The notes beneath the pieces are model-generated. The model did no database searches, had not been told where the DNA came from, and was given only the letters and a program-made list of their open reading frames with translations. The translations under genes and the position numbers were made by a program. Shown one piece after another: positions 8,454 through 17,098 of a stretch of 64,000 nt of DNA; position 1 is the first letter of the stretch; each line of letters starts with the position of its first letter. This DNA comes from Emticicia sp. BO119 (GTDB lineage: Bacteria > Bacteroidota > Bacteroidia > Cytophagales > Spirosomataceae): contig NZ_JACETV010000001.1 of the NCBI RefSeq assembly GCF_013912375.1, positions 1,488,001-1,552,000 on the forward strand, written 5' to 3'.

Positions 8454-8906
8454 TTAACTAAATTGCTGTAAATAATGATTTTCTTTTGAGCGCATGAGCT
8501 TTTCTTCTTCAGGAGTTTTATCAAAGAATCCACAGAGATGTAGAATACCGTGAGCCAGTACACGTTTTAATTCATGCTCAAAACTTACTTCATATGTTAG
8601 GGCATTCTCTTTCACCCGGTCAATACTTATAAAGATGTCGCCTTCAATCAAAGATTCTTCAAGTGAATTATCAAACGTGATAATGTCAGTAAAGTAATCA
8701 TGATCAAGGTATTCAATATTAATTTTTAAGAGGTAGTCATCCGAGCAAAATATATAGTTTATCTCTCCCAAACTAAACCCCTCGCTTGTAATTATACTTT
8801 TTAGCCAGTTTTTTAGTTTTAACTTATGCTGAATTTTAATAGCTATATTTTCTATGTGAAAGTTTATCATATCAGTGTATATTGGCATTCCGTCCATTTC
8901 AGACAT
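8454..8906 (-). CDS. ybeY: rRNA maturation endoribonuclease YbeY
   Basis: A single-strand-specific metallo-endoribonuclease for 16S rRNA 3'-end maturation and ribosome quality control. The signature is HGILHLCGFFDKTPEEE near the C-terminus. The third His of the classical HGxLHLxGYDH motif is absent, and a GxxDKT version is present instead. From memory of the family this variant is common in Bacteroidota, so it does not suggest loss of function. The 150-aa length is normal. Its ATG overlaps the stop of the upstream RND gene by one base (TAATG), which supports this start and translational coupling. Confidence 0.93.
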   Translation of the reverse strand: MSEMDGMPIYTDMINFHIENIAIKIQHKLKLKNWLKSIITSEGFSLGEINYIFCSDDYLLKINIEYLDHDYFTDIITFDNSLEESLIEGDIFISIDRVKENALTYEVSFEHELKRVLAHGILHLCGFFDKTPEEEKLMRSKENHYLQQFS

Positions 8907-11251
8907 TAACTCTTTATCAATGGCTTACGTTTATCCAGGGTCATCAGGAAAGCTGGTAATAATACAAGATTTGAAATCATTCCCATTAATAGAGTAATGG
9001 AAACCAAAGTTCCTAAGAAGACGGTGCCCTTAAAATTAGAAGCTACGAAAATCCCAAAGCCAAAGAAGAGAATAATACCTGTATAAATCATACTAAACCC
9101 GGTGTACATTATTGTTTCAGTAATAGCCTGAGAGACCGTTAAGTTCCGGTTAATAATTTCATCTTTATATTTAGTAAGGAAATAAATAGTTCCGTCGGAG
9201 GATATTCCAAATGCAATACTAAAAACTAAAGTAGTAGTTGGTTTCAGAGGAATGCCTAAATATCCCATTACACCAGCTGTGATTATTAGTGGGATAATAC
9301 TTGGGAGAGTCGAGATAAGTATCATACGAACATCAAAAAACTGGGTAGCCATCACTACACATACGAGTACAATTGCTAAAGCCGTACTCTCAACCAGATT
9401 TTTTAATAGGTAATTATTGCCTTTCATAAACACAACTCCATTTCCGGTTACTTTTGCCTCAATCTGGTTTTCTTTTGGTAGCCATTGTTTTGCTTCAAGA
9501 TCATAGTTAAAAATGCTATCTATTTTAGGCTGTAATGAATCTACTAACTCCTTGATACGGACAGTTCCTGCGTCGGCACATTGAAAACTAATACGTGTGT
9601 ATTGGTTGGTACTGTCAATAAATGAGGTAAAAAGGTTTTGTTTCCCTCTTACACTTCCGGCATAATTAGCCAATTTTTGCAATTCTAATGCCCCTGGGAG
9701 CTGATAATACTTTTCATTTCCGCCTCTATAACCTTGATAAACAAACTTTATAGCCTCAACAACTGAGATAGGATTAGTGAACTCTTCATACTTAGCAAAT
9801 TCACGTTGCATTACCTTGATTTTATTCAGAATCTGAGGATTTAATACACCATTTTCTCGTTTTGTATCAATCTCTACCTCAAATGGTACAACGCCATGAA
9901 AATGTTTTTCAATGAATTTAAGATCAGCATAGATAGGGTCGTTTTGTGGCAAATCATCTACTATATAACCAATTGCCCTAAGTCTTGACATACCAAAAGC
10001 TGAAATTACCACCAGTATTCCGATAAAAATATATAAGGCCGTGCGGCGTGTATGTACAAGTGAATTTACAAATTTTAAGAAAGCAGTAATGTGTTTATTC
10101 TCAAGATGACGAACGTTTTTTGCACTTGGGGGGGCACTATAGCTTAGCAGAATAGAAATTAATATCAGTGATACTGCCCAGGTAGCCATAATACATATAG
10201 CAGAGACCAAGCCAAATTCTAATAGTAATGGACTACCTGTAAAGTAAAATACAAAGAAGCCAATAGAAGTGGTAACATTTGCCAGAAAGGTAGTTTTGCC
10301 GATTTTTTCGATTGCTACTGACAATGCGCGCATTTTGTCGCTATGCTTCAGAAATTCTTCCTGATATTTATTGACCAGGAAAATAGTATTAGGGATACCG
10401 ATAACAATGATTAATGGTGGAATAAGCCCTAAAAGAATAGTAATTTTGAATCCTAATAAAACAATAATTCCGACCGACCACACAACAGAAATCATTACTA
10501 AAAGCGCAGTAAATAATGCGGTACGGACAGAGCGAAAGAAAAGATAAAGAATGCCTATTGTAACTAAAAAAGCCAGAAACATGAACTTAATCATTTCGTC
10601 TGTTACCTTAGAAATAAAATTTGTTCTGATGAATGGCATACCAGAAAAGTGCATTTCAATGCCATTTTTTTGTCCGAATGTTTTTGCTTCAGTTTCAATT
10701 TCTCTGGTTATAGTAATTCTACCTTTGCTATTGAGTTTCGTCTGATCGAAGGTAATTGCCATCAAGTGTGCATTACTTTCTTTACTATATACGAATCCTC
10801 TGTAAAACGGGAAGGTCTCGATTTTTTTCCTGATTGAATCAAGCTCAGTCTGACTTTTGGGTTTTTGAGGTACTAAAGGTTTAAAATCAAATCGCATTAA
10901 GCTATCGTTTCTTACTATTTCAAACAAGTTAGTATTAGAAACAACATTTTTGATTCCTTCAATAGCTTTGACTGATTTGGCTAATTCATACCATTGATTA
11001 AAAACAGGTAAATGGTATATTTTATCAGATTCAATAGCAATTACCATTACATTGCCGTCTTCACCAAAGCGTTTTTTGAAATCTTCGTATAATTTATAGT
11101 TGTCATCGGTTTGAGGAAGAATCCTTGCCAGTTCATAAGACATCTGAATCTGTGATGCCATATAAGCCATCAAGGCTGTCATAAGGGTTAAAAACACAAG
11201 CCAGCTTCTACGATTCTTTAAAATAATCTTCGAAATATTATACCAGAACAT
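8906..11251 (-). CDS. MMPL/RND-family exporter (SSD-type permease)
   Basis: An inner-membrane RND-superfamily protein of the MMPL type, 781 aa, with the expected two halves. Each half has one TM helix, a large periplasmic domain and a block of about five TM helices (about 220-380 and 625-775). No TM4 Asp pattern typical of AcrB is evident. The cargo (lipid, hopanoid, pigment or other hydrophobic compound) cannot be inferred. It is translationally coupled to ybeY, and no membrane-fusion or outer-membrane partner is nearby. Confidence 0.88.
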   Translation of the reverse strand: MFWYNISKIILKNRRSWLVFLTLMTALMAYMASQIQMSYELARILPQTDDNYKLYEDFKKRFGEDGNVMVIAIESDKIYHLPVFNQWYELAKSVKAIEGIKNVVSNTNLFEIVRNDSLMRFDFKPLVPQKPKSQTELDSIRKKIETFPFYRGFVYSKESNAHLMAITFDQTKLNSKGRITITREIETEAKTFGQKNGIEMHFSGMPFIRTNFISKVTDEMIKFMFLAFLVTIGILYLFFRSVRTALFTALLVMISVVWSVGIIVLLGFKITILLGLIPPLIIVIGIPNTIFLVNKYQEEFLKHSDKMRALSVAIEKIGKTTFLANVTTSIGFFVFYFTGSPLLLEFGLVSAICIMATWAVSLILISILLSYSAPPSAKNVRHLENKHITAFLKFVNSLVHTRRTALYIFIGILVVISAFGMSRLRAIGYIVDDLPQNDPIYADLKFIEKHFHGVVPFEVEIDTKRENGVLNPQILNKIKVMQREFAKYEEFTNPISVVEAIKFVYQGYRGGNEKYYQLPGALELQKLANYAGSVRGKQNLFTSFIDSTNQYTRISFQCADAGTVRIKELVDSLQPKIDSIFNYDLEAKQWLPKENQIEAKVTGNGVVFMKGNNYLLKNLVESTALAIVLVCVVMATQFFDVRMILISTLPSIIPLIITAGVMGYLGIPLKPTTTLVFSIAFGISSDGTIYFLTKYKDEIINRNLTVSQAITETIMYTGFSMIYTGIILFFGFGIFVASNFKGTVFLGTLVSITLLMGMISNLVLLPAFLMTLDKRKPLIKS

Positions 11252-11347
11252 ATTTAGGGTTTAGCCGTTAGTAGGAATGAAGGTTCAAAATTAGCCTTTT
11301 TTAATGAAAAGCTGTGAAGAAATGTTTAATTCTGCCTAAATAGTCGA

Positions 11348-12337
11348 CTAATCTGCACTCTTAGCATACTTTAGTAGTTCTTTTGCCCCATGAATAGGGA
11401 GCATTTTACCAGATGAAATTTTTTCTTTTATACCTGCAAATTTTTCTATAACAACCGAATTATTGAAAAAATCGTTTTCTAATGTCTGCCTTATAAATGT
11501 ATAAAGCCACTCTATATTTTGTTGTTGTCGATTCTGCTCCAAGAATCCACTTAACTTCATTTTTTTTATGTAACTCTGTATAGTTTCCCAGATTTCATTA
11601 ATTCCTTTGTTATTAATCGCGGAGCAAGTCATTACCGGGGTTTGCCAGTTATTGATACCTGAGGGGTAGAGATGAAGCGCATGCAAATATTCCAATCTTG
11701 CATTTTTTGAAGCTTGTAAATTGTTTCCATCGGCTTTAGTAATAGCGATAGCATCAGCCATTTCAATAATTCCTCTTTTAATTCCTTGTAATTCATCACC
11801 TGCACCAGCAAGCATGAGAAGTAAGAAGAAGTCTACCATACTCTTTACAAGAGTTTCTGATTGCCCAACCCCAACTGTTTCTACAATAATGATTTCAAAT
11901 CCTGCCGCTTCACAAAGTAAGATGGTTTCACGGGTTTTGTTGGCCACACCACCTAAACTATCCCCGGCCGGCGTTGGTCTGATATAAGCCAATGGGTTAT
12001 GGGCTAATTCTTCCATTCGGGTTTTATCTCCCATAATACTTCCTTTTGTAATCTGGCTTGTGGGATCAATAGCTAAAACAGCAATTTTCCTATTCTCTGC
12101 TGTAATACTTTTTCCAAAAGCCTCAATAAAAGTACTTTTGCCAACGCCAGGCACTCCTGTTATGCCTATTCTTATAGAATTTCCAGTATTTGGTAAAAGT
12201 TGTTCAACAAGATTTTGTGCTAAGGTTTTATCCTGGGGCAAATGGCTTTCAATAAGAGTGATAGCACGGCTGAGAATAACCCGATTGCCTGCTAAAATTC
12301 CATCTCTGTATTCATCTAATGAAAGCCTTTTGTGCAT
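11348..12337 (-). CDS. meaB: Methylmalonyl-CoA mutase-associated GTPase MeaB
   Basis: A G3E-family P-loop GTPase (MeaB/ArgK) that loads and protects the B12 cofactor of methylmalonyl-CoA mutase. The Walker A is GITGVPGVGKSTF (about residues 58-70), followed by the family's LAIDPTS, an ETVGVGQSE switch region and an ITKAD base-specificity motif (the family's usual N/TKxD). At 329 aa it is full length. The mutase subunits are not in this window. It is divergent from gcvH, with about 170 nt between them. Confidence 0.94.
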   Translation of the reverse strand: MHKRLSLDEYRDGILAGNRVILSRAITLIESHLPQDKTLAQNLVEQLLPNTGNSIRIGITGVPGVGKSTFIEAFGKSITAENRKIAVLAIDPTSQITKGSIMGDKTRMEELAHNPLAYIRPTPAGDSLGGVANKTRETILLCEAAGFEIIIVETVGVGQSETLVKSMVDFFLLLMLAGAGDELQGIKRGIIEMADAIAITKADGNNLQASKNARLEYLHALHLYPSGINNWQTPVMTCSAINNKGINEIWETIQSYIKKMKLSGFLEQNRQQQNIEWLYTFIRQTLENDFFNNSVVIEKFAGIKEKISSGKMLPIHGAKELLKYAKSAD

Positions 12338-12504
12338 AATATTTTTTGTGTTTAAATATAATGGTGTTTGTGAAGAAATATTAAGATTGTACGCATAAAA
12401 TTTATTTACTCAAACCTCTTATTTTATTTTTTTATTAGGAATTTTTCAAGTTTCCAACAAATCTACTAACTTGCGCTCGAAATAATAAACCCCTTCACAA
12501 TAAA

Positions 12505-12882
12505 ATGAATTTTCCTTCAGATTTACGCTATACCAACGAACATGAGTGGATTAAGTTAGAAAGTGATAATATTGCTTTGGTAGGTATTACTGATTTTGCA
12601 CAAGGCGAACTGGGTGATATTGTTTTTGTTGAGATAGAAACAGCAGGGCAAACACTTGGAGCGAATGATATTTTCGGAACAGTAGAAGCTGTGAAAACAG
12701 TTTCAGATTTGTTTTTACCTGTTGCAGGAAAAGTATTAGAAGTGAATCCTGCGTTGAATAACAATCCCGAACTGTTAAATTCGGATCCTTATGGTGAAGG
12801 CTGGTTAATAAAATTAGAAGTCTCAACACCAAGTGATATAGATACTTTGTTAGATTCTGCCGCATATCAAAATATTATCTGA
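12505..12882 (+). CDS. gcvH: Glycine cleavage system H protein
   Basis: Lipoyl carrier of the glycine cleavage complex; it shuttles the methylamine group between the P, T and L proteins. The 125-aa protein has the expected N-terminal YTNEHEW and the lipoylation site Lys in VEAVKTVSDL (about residues 57-66). The family C-terminal 'NDDPYGEGWLIKLE'-like element is present. The gene is monocistronic, with its own terminator 44 nt after the stop. The other gcv genes are not nearby. Confidence 0.97.
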   Translation: MNFPSDLRYTNEHEWIKLESDNIALVGITDFAQGELGDIVFVEIETAGQTLGANDIFGTVEAVKTVSDLFLPVAGKVLEVNPALNNNPELLNSDPYGEGWLIKLEVSTPSDIDTLLDSAAYQNII

Positions 12883-12925
12883 AAATATGGCTATGATAAT
12901 TGAATCGAAGATATTTTAAATGGAG

Positions 12926-12950
12926 ATGCCCTATTAAGGGCATTTTTTTT
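12926..12950 (+). terminator. Rho-independent terminator of gcvH
   Basis: A 7-bp stem (12926-12932 with 12937-12943) and a 4-nt loop are followed by a run of eight T residues. Confidence 0.85.
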
Positions 12951-12964
12951 GAATTTTTTAGAAA

Positions 12965-14245
12965 ATGAAAACTTTGCTTAAATCTGTAAAGATAATTGAC
13001 AGGAAATCTGACTTTAATGGTCAGATAAAAGATATATTAATAATTGAGGGGAAAATCAGCAAAATAGCTGATAAAATTGAAGATGAAGGTGTTAAAGTTA
13101 TTGAAGGAGCAAATCTACATGTCTCAACAGGTTGGATAGATATGCGGGTTTCACCGAAAGATCCTGGGTATGAATCTAAAGAGGATTTAACTTCGCTATG
13201 TCGGGCAGCGGCAGCAGGCGGATTTACAAAAATTGTTACTTTACCAAATACAAGGCCAACGGTACAAACCAAAGAGTCAATCGCTTATTATAAAGGGTTC
13301 TCTAAAACTCAAGTAGTAGATATTCTTCCGGCTGCTGCAATTACTAAAAATTGTGAGGGAAAGGATTTTACAGAAATGCTTGATTTGCACAATGCAGGTG
13401 CAATAGCTTTTACAGATGGAGAGCATCCTTTATGGAATGCGGATATTTTACTTAAAACGTTACAATACTTATATCCTATTAACGGTTTCCTGATGAATCG
13501 GCCAGAAGAAACCACGCTTACCCTATTTGGCCAAATGCATGAGGGTATTGAAAGTACCCTGTTGGGGATGAAAGGGATACCATCAACGGCAGAAGAGTTA
13601 ATTGTAATGCGGGATTTAAAACTTTTGGAATATGCTTTCAGCCAGGTTTCAGAAACAGGTAAAAATGCGGTTTTACATTTTTCTACTATCTCGACCAAAC
13701 GAGCGGTCGAATTGATTCGTGAAGCTAAAGTAAGAGGGCTCCCGGTGAGTTGTGATATTGCTGCGCATCAATTGGCCTTTACAGATGCAGATTTAAAAGA
13801 ATTTGATACGAATCTGAAGGTAAATCCTCCTTTCAGAGAAATAAATGATATAGAGGCATTGCAAGAAGGATTGGCGGACGGAACAATTGATGTGATAGTT
13901 TCAGACCATAATCCGCAAGATGAAGAGTCGAAAAATCTGGAATTTGATATGGCTGATTTCGGAATAATTGGCTTAGAAACTTCATTCGGAGTTGCCAATA
14001 CCTATAGTAAGTTATCAGTTGAAGCTTTAGTTGACAAATTGACGATTAATCCGGCTAAACTCCTACGTCTATCAGAAGAAACTATTAAAGAAGGGGAAAT
14101 TGCGAATATTACCATTTTTAACCCAGACCTGGAATGGACATTTATGGAAAAGGACATCCGTTCAAAAGCTAAAAATACACCATTTGTTGGTCGTAAGCTT
14201 AGAGGTAAAGTTATTGGGATAATAAACAAAAATCAATTCGCTTAG
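12965..14245 (+). CDS. pyrC: Dihydroorotase family protein lacking the HxH metal site (possible non-catalytic PyrC)
   Basis: An amidohydrolase-fold protein of the dihydroorotase family (pyrimidine synthesis), 426 aa. The strand-1 motif that is normally 'GxIDMHVHLREPG' reads GWIDMRVSPKDPG (residues 56-68). Both zinc-ligand His are replaced (Arg61, Ser63), and the substrate-binding Arg65 is Lys. The usual FTDDG region is FTDGEHP, and TDHAPH is SDHNPQ. PNTRP, HFSTIST and CDIAAHQL remain. By analogy with known inactive PyrC homologues that bind aspartate transcarbamoylase, this may be a structural partner, not the enzyme. It heads an operon with two DUF4199 genes, gldF and phzF. Family certain; activity doubtful. 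Confidence 0.85.
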   Translation: MKTLLKSVKIIDRKSDFNGQIKDILIIEGKISKIADKIEDEGVKVIEGANLHVSTGWIDMRVSPKDPGYESKEDLTSLCRAAAAGGFTKIVTLPNTRPTVQTKESIAYYKGFSKTQVVDILPAAAITKNCEGKDFTEMLDLHNAGAIAFTDGEHPLWNADILLKTLQYLYPINGFLMNRPEETTLTLFGQMHEGIESTLLGMKGIPSTAEELIVMRDLKLLEYAFSQVSETGKNAVLHFSTISTKRAVELIREAKVRGLPVSCDIAAHQLAFTDADLKEFDTNLKVNPPFREINDIEALQEGLADGTIDVIVSDHNPQDEESKNLEFDMADFGIIGLETSFGVANTYSKLSVEALVDKLTINPAKLLRLSEETIKEGEIANITIFNPDLEWTFMEKDIRSKAKNTPFVGRKLRGKVIGIINKNQFA

Positions 14246-14264
14246 TTATTTGAAATAATAGGTT

Positions 14265-14795
14265 ATGTTAAAAAACAGAATTGTCAAGCACTCACTTTAT
14301 TATGGATCAATTGCTGCATTGATATGTATTATTGTTGCGTTAATTCAGTTTTATGGGATCCATAAAAGTCCATTCGGACGATACAAACTACCTGCATTTG
14401 GAATTAATGTTTTGTTCATATTAATAGCAATATGGACCTATCGGGCAACCAATAGAGGGATTCTGACTTTTACAGAAGGTTTTTCAGTCGGATTTCTGAC
14501 TAATCTCTTTGCTGCTTTTATTACCGCGACTTTTTATTATATTTTTTTAAAGTTTGCTGGCGATGAAGCCATTCTGCTTTGGGTAAAAGAAAATGTAGAA
14601 GCAATTATGAAGATAAAAGATAGCCATATTAAAAATTTTGGATTAGAGGACTTTTCAAGTCTATTGAAACAGGCCAAACAGGTGCCTACTGCCGGATATG
14701 TGTTTTTAGATGAGTTAGGTAAAAAGCAGTTGTGTATTATAGCTGCAAGTATTATTTCATTGATTTTTAGAAGACATACATATACAGTTTCATAA
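14265..14795 (+). CDS. DUF4199 domain-containing membrane protein (copy 1)
   Basis: A 176-aa inner-membrane protein with four predicted TM segments (about 14-33, 45-60, 75-97 and 153-170) and a cytoplasmic or periplasmic loop between TM3 and TM4. The pattern, with a 'LTFTEGFSVGFLTNL'-type motif in TM3, fits DUF4199, a family largely limited to Bacteroidota and of unknown function. It is 19 nt downstream of the dihydroorotase-like gene and followed by a paralogue, so probably co-transcribed. Confidence 0.8.
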   Translation: MLKNRIVKHSLYYGSIAALICIIVALIQFYGIHKSPFGRYKLPAFGINVLFILIAIWTYRATNRGILTFTEGFSVGFLTNLFAAFITATFYYIFLKFAGDEAILLWVKENVEAIMKIKDSHIKNFGLEDFSSLLKQAKQVPTAGYVFLDELGKKQLCIIAASIISLIFRRHTYTVS

Positions 14796-14847
14796 ATTTT
14801 CAATAAATTTATTTTCCTTTTTTTATCACCTTAATCTTATCAACAAT

Positions 14848-15363
14848 ATGGAAAAACCGTCAACCGCTCGTATCGCACTTAAATGGGGAATCATCACTTC
14901 AGTTGTGGTTATTATTTATAGTGTTGTTTCATTTATGACAGGCTTATTCAAGAATTCTGCTACCTCTTACATATCATTCTTGTTTTTGTTAGTTGGAATT
15001 ATTTTGGCATTAAAGGAATTTAAAACTCTTAATAATAATTTTATAGGTTTTGGAGAAGGTTTAGGCGTCGGAACCTTAATGAGTGCTGTAACAGGATTAG
15101 TTGCTTCAATTTTCTCTTTCGCTTATATTATGTTTATTGATACAACTATCATGCAACAGATGGCTGATCTGCAAAGAGAGCAGTTAGAATCAAGAGGAAT
15201 GACACAAGAGCAAATTGAACAGGCAATGGAAATGGTTAGTAAATTTACGAGCCCAGGCATGATATTTATTTTTGGTGTATTAGGATATGTATTTTTTGGG
15301 TTTATTTTCTCGTTAATAGTATCAGCAGTTTTAAAGAAGGATAAACCCGAAATGAATTTTTAA
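14848..15363 (+). CDS. DUF4199 domain-containing membrane protein (copy 2)
   Basis: A 171-aa paralogue of the preceding gene with the same four-TM layout. It has the matching 'FIGFGEGLGVGTLMS' motif in TM3 and a Gln/Glu-rich loop (about 108-130, 'MTQEQIEQAMEM') between TM3 and TM4. The function is unknown. The next gene, gldF, starts 3 nt after its stop, so the two are in one transcript and may be functionally linked. Confidence 0.82.
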   Translation: MEKPSTARIALKWGIITSVVVIIYSVVSFMTGLFKNSATSYISFLFLLVGIILALKEFKTLNNNFIGFGEGLGVGTLMSAVTGLVASIFSFAYIMFIDTTIMQQMADLQREQLESRGMTQEQIEQAMEMVSKFTSPGMIFIFGVLGYVFFGFIFSLIVSAVLKKDKPEMNF

Positions 15364-15366
15364 TAA

Positions 15367-16089
15367 ATGCTTACTATTTTCAGAAAAGAATTAAATAGTT
15401 TCCTTAATTCATTAGTTGCTTATATTGTAATTGGAGTTTTTCTGGTATTAGCCGGATTATTTACCTGGGTATTTGAAGGAAATGTATTAGATTATGGGTA
15501 TGCTGATTTGAATATTTTTTTTCAACTGGCACCATATATCTTTATTTTCCTTATTCCGTCTATAACCATGCGTTTATTTTCAGAAGAGTTTAAGTCAGGG
15601 ACTATTGAACTACTTTTTACTAAACCACTTTCTGACTGGCAAATTATAACAGGTAAGTTTTTAGCAGCATTTGTGCTAATTATGGTTGCCATTTTGCCAA
15701 CTTTCGTATATTATTATTCTGTAATCGAATTGGGTAATCCTAAGGGAAACGTTGATACTTCAGCTATTATAGGTTCATATGTTGGGCTCTTCTTTTTAGG
15801 GGGTGTTTTTGCAAGTATTGGGTTGTGGGCTTCATCTCTTACCGATAACCAGGTGGTGGCTTTTATTATAGGTGCAGTGAGTTGCTTTATTTTATACGAT
15901 GGGCTACATCAGTTAGCTCTGTTATTTAATGGTCCAACCCAGTTTCTGATTGATTATATAGGGTTGAGTTATCATTATGAATCTATTGGCCGAGGATTGA
16001 TTGACTCGCGAACGATAGTTTATTTTCTCAGCGTGATAATACTAATGTTGTATCTGACTAAAATAAGGGTTTCTCTAAAGAAAAATTAA
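15367..16089 (+). CDS. gldF: Gliding-motility-type ABC transporter permease GldF
   Basis: A 240-aa ABC-2-type inner-membrane permease with six TM segments. The TM2 region has the 'IPSITMRLFSEEFKSGT' signature (about residues 57-74), which is also seen in GldF and in NosY-like permeases. In Flavobacterium GldF works with GldG (periplasmic/membrane subunit) and the ATPase GldA in gliding. Here gldG is not the next gene; phzF follows instead. Its start lies 3 nt after the DUF4199 stop. It could serve another ABC-2 exporter, but the length and the TM2 motif fit GldF best. Confidence 0.82.
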   Translation: MLTIFRKELNSFLNSLVAYIVIGVFLVLAGLFTWVFEGNVLDYGYADLNIFFQLAPYIFIFLIPSITMRLFSEEFKSGTIELLFTKPLSDWQIITGKFLAAFVLIMVAILPTFVYYYSVIELGNPKGNVDTSAIIGSYVGLFFLGGVFASIGLWASSLTDNQVVAFIIGAVSCFILYDGLHQLALLFNGPTQFLIDYIGLSYHYESIGRGLIDSRTIVYFLSVIILMLYLTKIRVSLKKN

Positions 16090-16112
16090 ACTAAGGAATA
16101 TTACTGTTTATT

Positions 16113-16901
16113 ATGCAATTACCTATATATCAGGTTGATGCCTTTACAGACAAGCTTTTTGGAGGCAATCCCGCAGCAGTAATTCCATTGAAGCAATGGT
16201 TGCCGGAAGCACTTATGCAAAAAATTGCTTTAGAAAATAATCTATCTGAAACCGCTTTTTTTGTTTCTGTCGATAATGGGTTTCATATCAGATGGTTTAC
16301 TCCAACTATAGAGGTAGCACTCTGTGGACACGCAACCTTAGCTACTGCATATGTGGTTTTTAATCTGTTGAAATATCCTTCAGATATAATCACTTTTGAT
16401 TCTCAAAGTGGAATCTTAAAAGTGAGAAAGGAGGGTAAATTGTTAGAATTAGATTTCCCTGTTCAAACTGTAACGCCAATTGAAGCTCCTTCGGGGCTTA
16501 TTGAAGGAATAGGAAAGAAACCGAATGAAATTTATAAGGCAGGCGAAGACTATCTATTAGTTTATAGTTCTCAGAGTGACATTGAAAACATTTCACCTGA
16601 TTTTGGTGTTTTAAGATCAGTGAAAACCCGTGGAATAATCATAACATCAAAAGCTAAATCAAAAAAACTTGATTTTGTCTGCCGTTTTTTTGCTCCTGCC
16701 TCAGGGATCAATGAGGATCCTGTAACAGGTTCAGCTTATACTAAATTAATTCCATACTGGGCTGATAAATTTGGAAAGAAAGTTTTTGAAGCCGAACAGA
16801 TTTCTGCAAGAAAAGGTAGTTTACATTGCCGATTGGCTGGAGACAGGGTATTAATTGGCGGACAAGGTAAATTATATATGAAGGGAAAGATTATAGTTTA
16901 A
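16113..16901 (+). CDS. PhzF-family isomerase/epimerase
   Basis: A 262-aa cytosolic protein with the diaminopimelate-epimerase-like fold of the PhzF family. Typical segments are QVDAFTDKLFGGNPAAV (about 6-22), the catalytic Glu in NNLSETAFF (about 43-51), LCGHATLATAYV (about 71-82) and ASGINEDPVTGSA near the C-terminus. No other phenazine genes are present, so the physiological substrate is unknown. It is the last gene of the pyrC-like/DUF4199/gldF run, 23 nt after gldF. Confidence 0.92.
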   Translation: MQLPIYQVDAFTDKLFGGNPAAVIPLKQWLPEALMQKIALENNLSETAFFVSVDNGFHIRWFTPTIEVALCGHATLATAYVVFNLLKYPSDIITFDSQSGILKVRKEGKLLELDFPVQTVTPIEAPSGLIEGIGKKPNEIYKAGEDYLLVYSSQSDIENISPDFGVLRSVKTRGIIITSKAKSKKLDFVCRFFAPASGINEDPVTGSAYTKLIPYWADKFGKKVFEAEQISARKGSLHCRLAGDRVLIGGQGKLYMKGKIIV

Positions 16902-16931
16902 TACCTTTTTTAAACATTTCTTCTAAAACAC

Positions 16932-16963
16932 TTGACACCCCCTATACCGATTTATTACCTTTG
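16932..16963 (+). promoter_or_regulatory. Bacteroidota-type promoter for queA (TTG-N21-TACCTTTG)
   Basis: A -33 TTG (16932-16934), 21-nt spacer and -7 TACCTTTG (16956-16963) match the consensus fully. The leader would be about 125 nt and would contain a small hairpin (16979-16985 with 16997-17003) and two mini-ORFs. Confidence 0.7.
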
Positions 16964-17012
16964 CGACCTAAAAAATTCGAGGTAATTAATATTTTTTTAC
17001 CTCTATTTCTCC

Positions 17013-17098
17013 ATGAAGGAAAAATTATATCCCCGATCATGAAGAAATTCAACAAAAAATTTTCCGCTTTGAGTGGAATTGGGGAGTCTATAAAATGA
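17013..17098 (+). other. Two overlapping mini-ORFs in the queA leader
   Basis: A 9-codon ORF (17013-17042) ends in an ATGA overlap with a 19-codon ORF (17039-17098). The second in turn ends in an ATGA overlap with the queA start at 17095. Such a chain could couple translation of queA to the leader. No Shine-Dalgarno-like motif is clear, and chance is possible in AT-rich DNA. Confidence 0.3.

Noticed and set aside
8454-8906. YbeY as a defective enzyme because the third His of its motif is missing
   Set aside because: The GxxDKT form is, as far as I recall, normal for Bacteroidota YbeY, so it is not evidence of decay.
16979-17003. Possible preQ1 riboswitch before queA
   Set aside because: Only a simple 7-bp hairpin with an AT-rich loop is present. 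The C-rich loop and A-rich tail of preQ1-I aptamers are missing.
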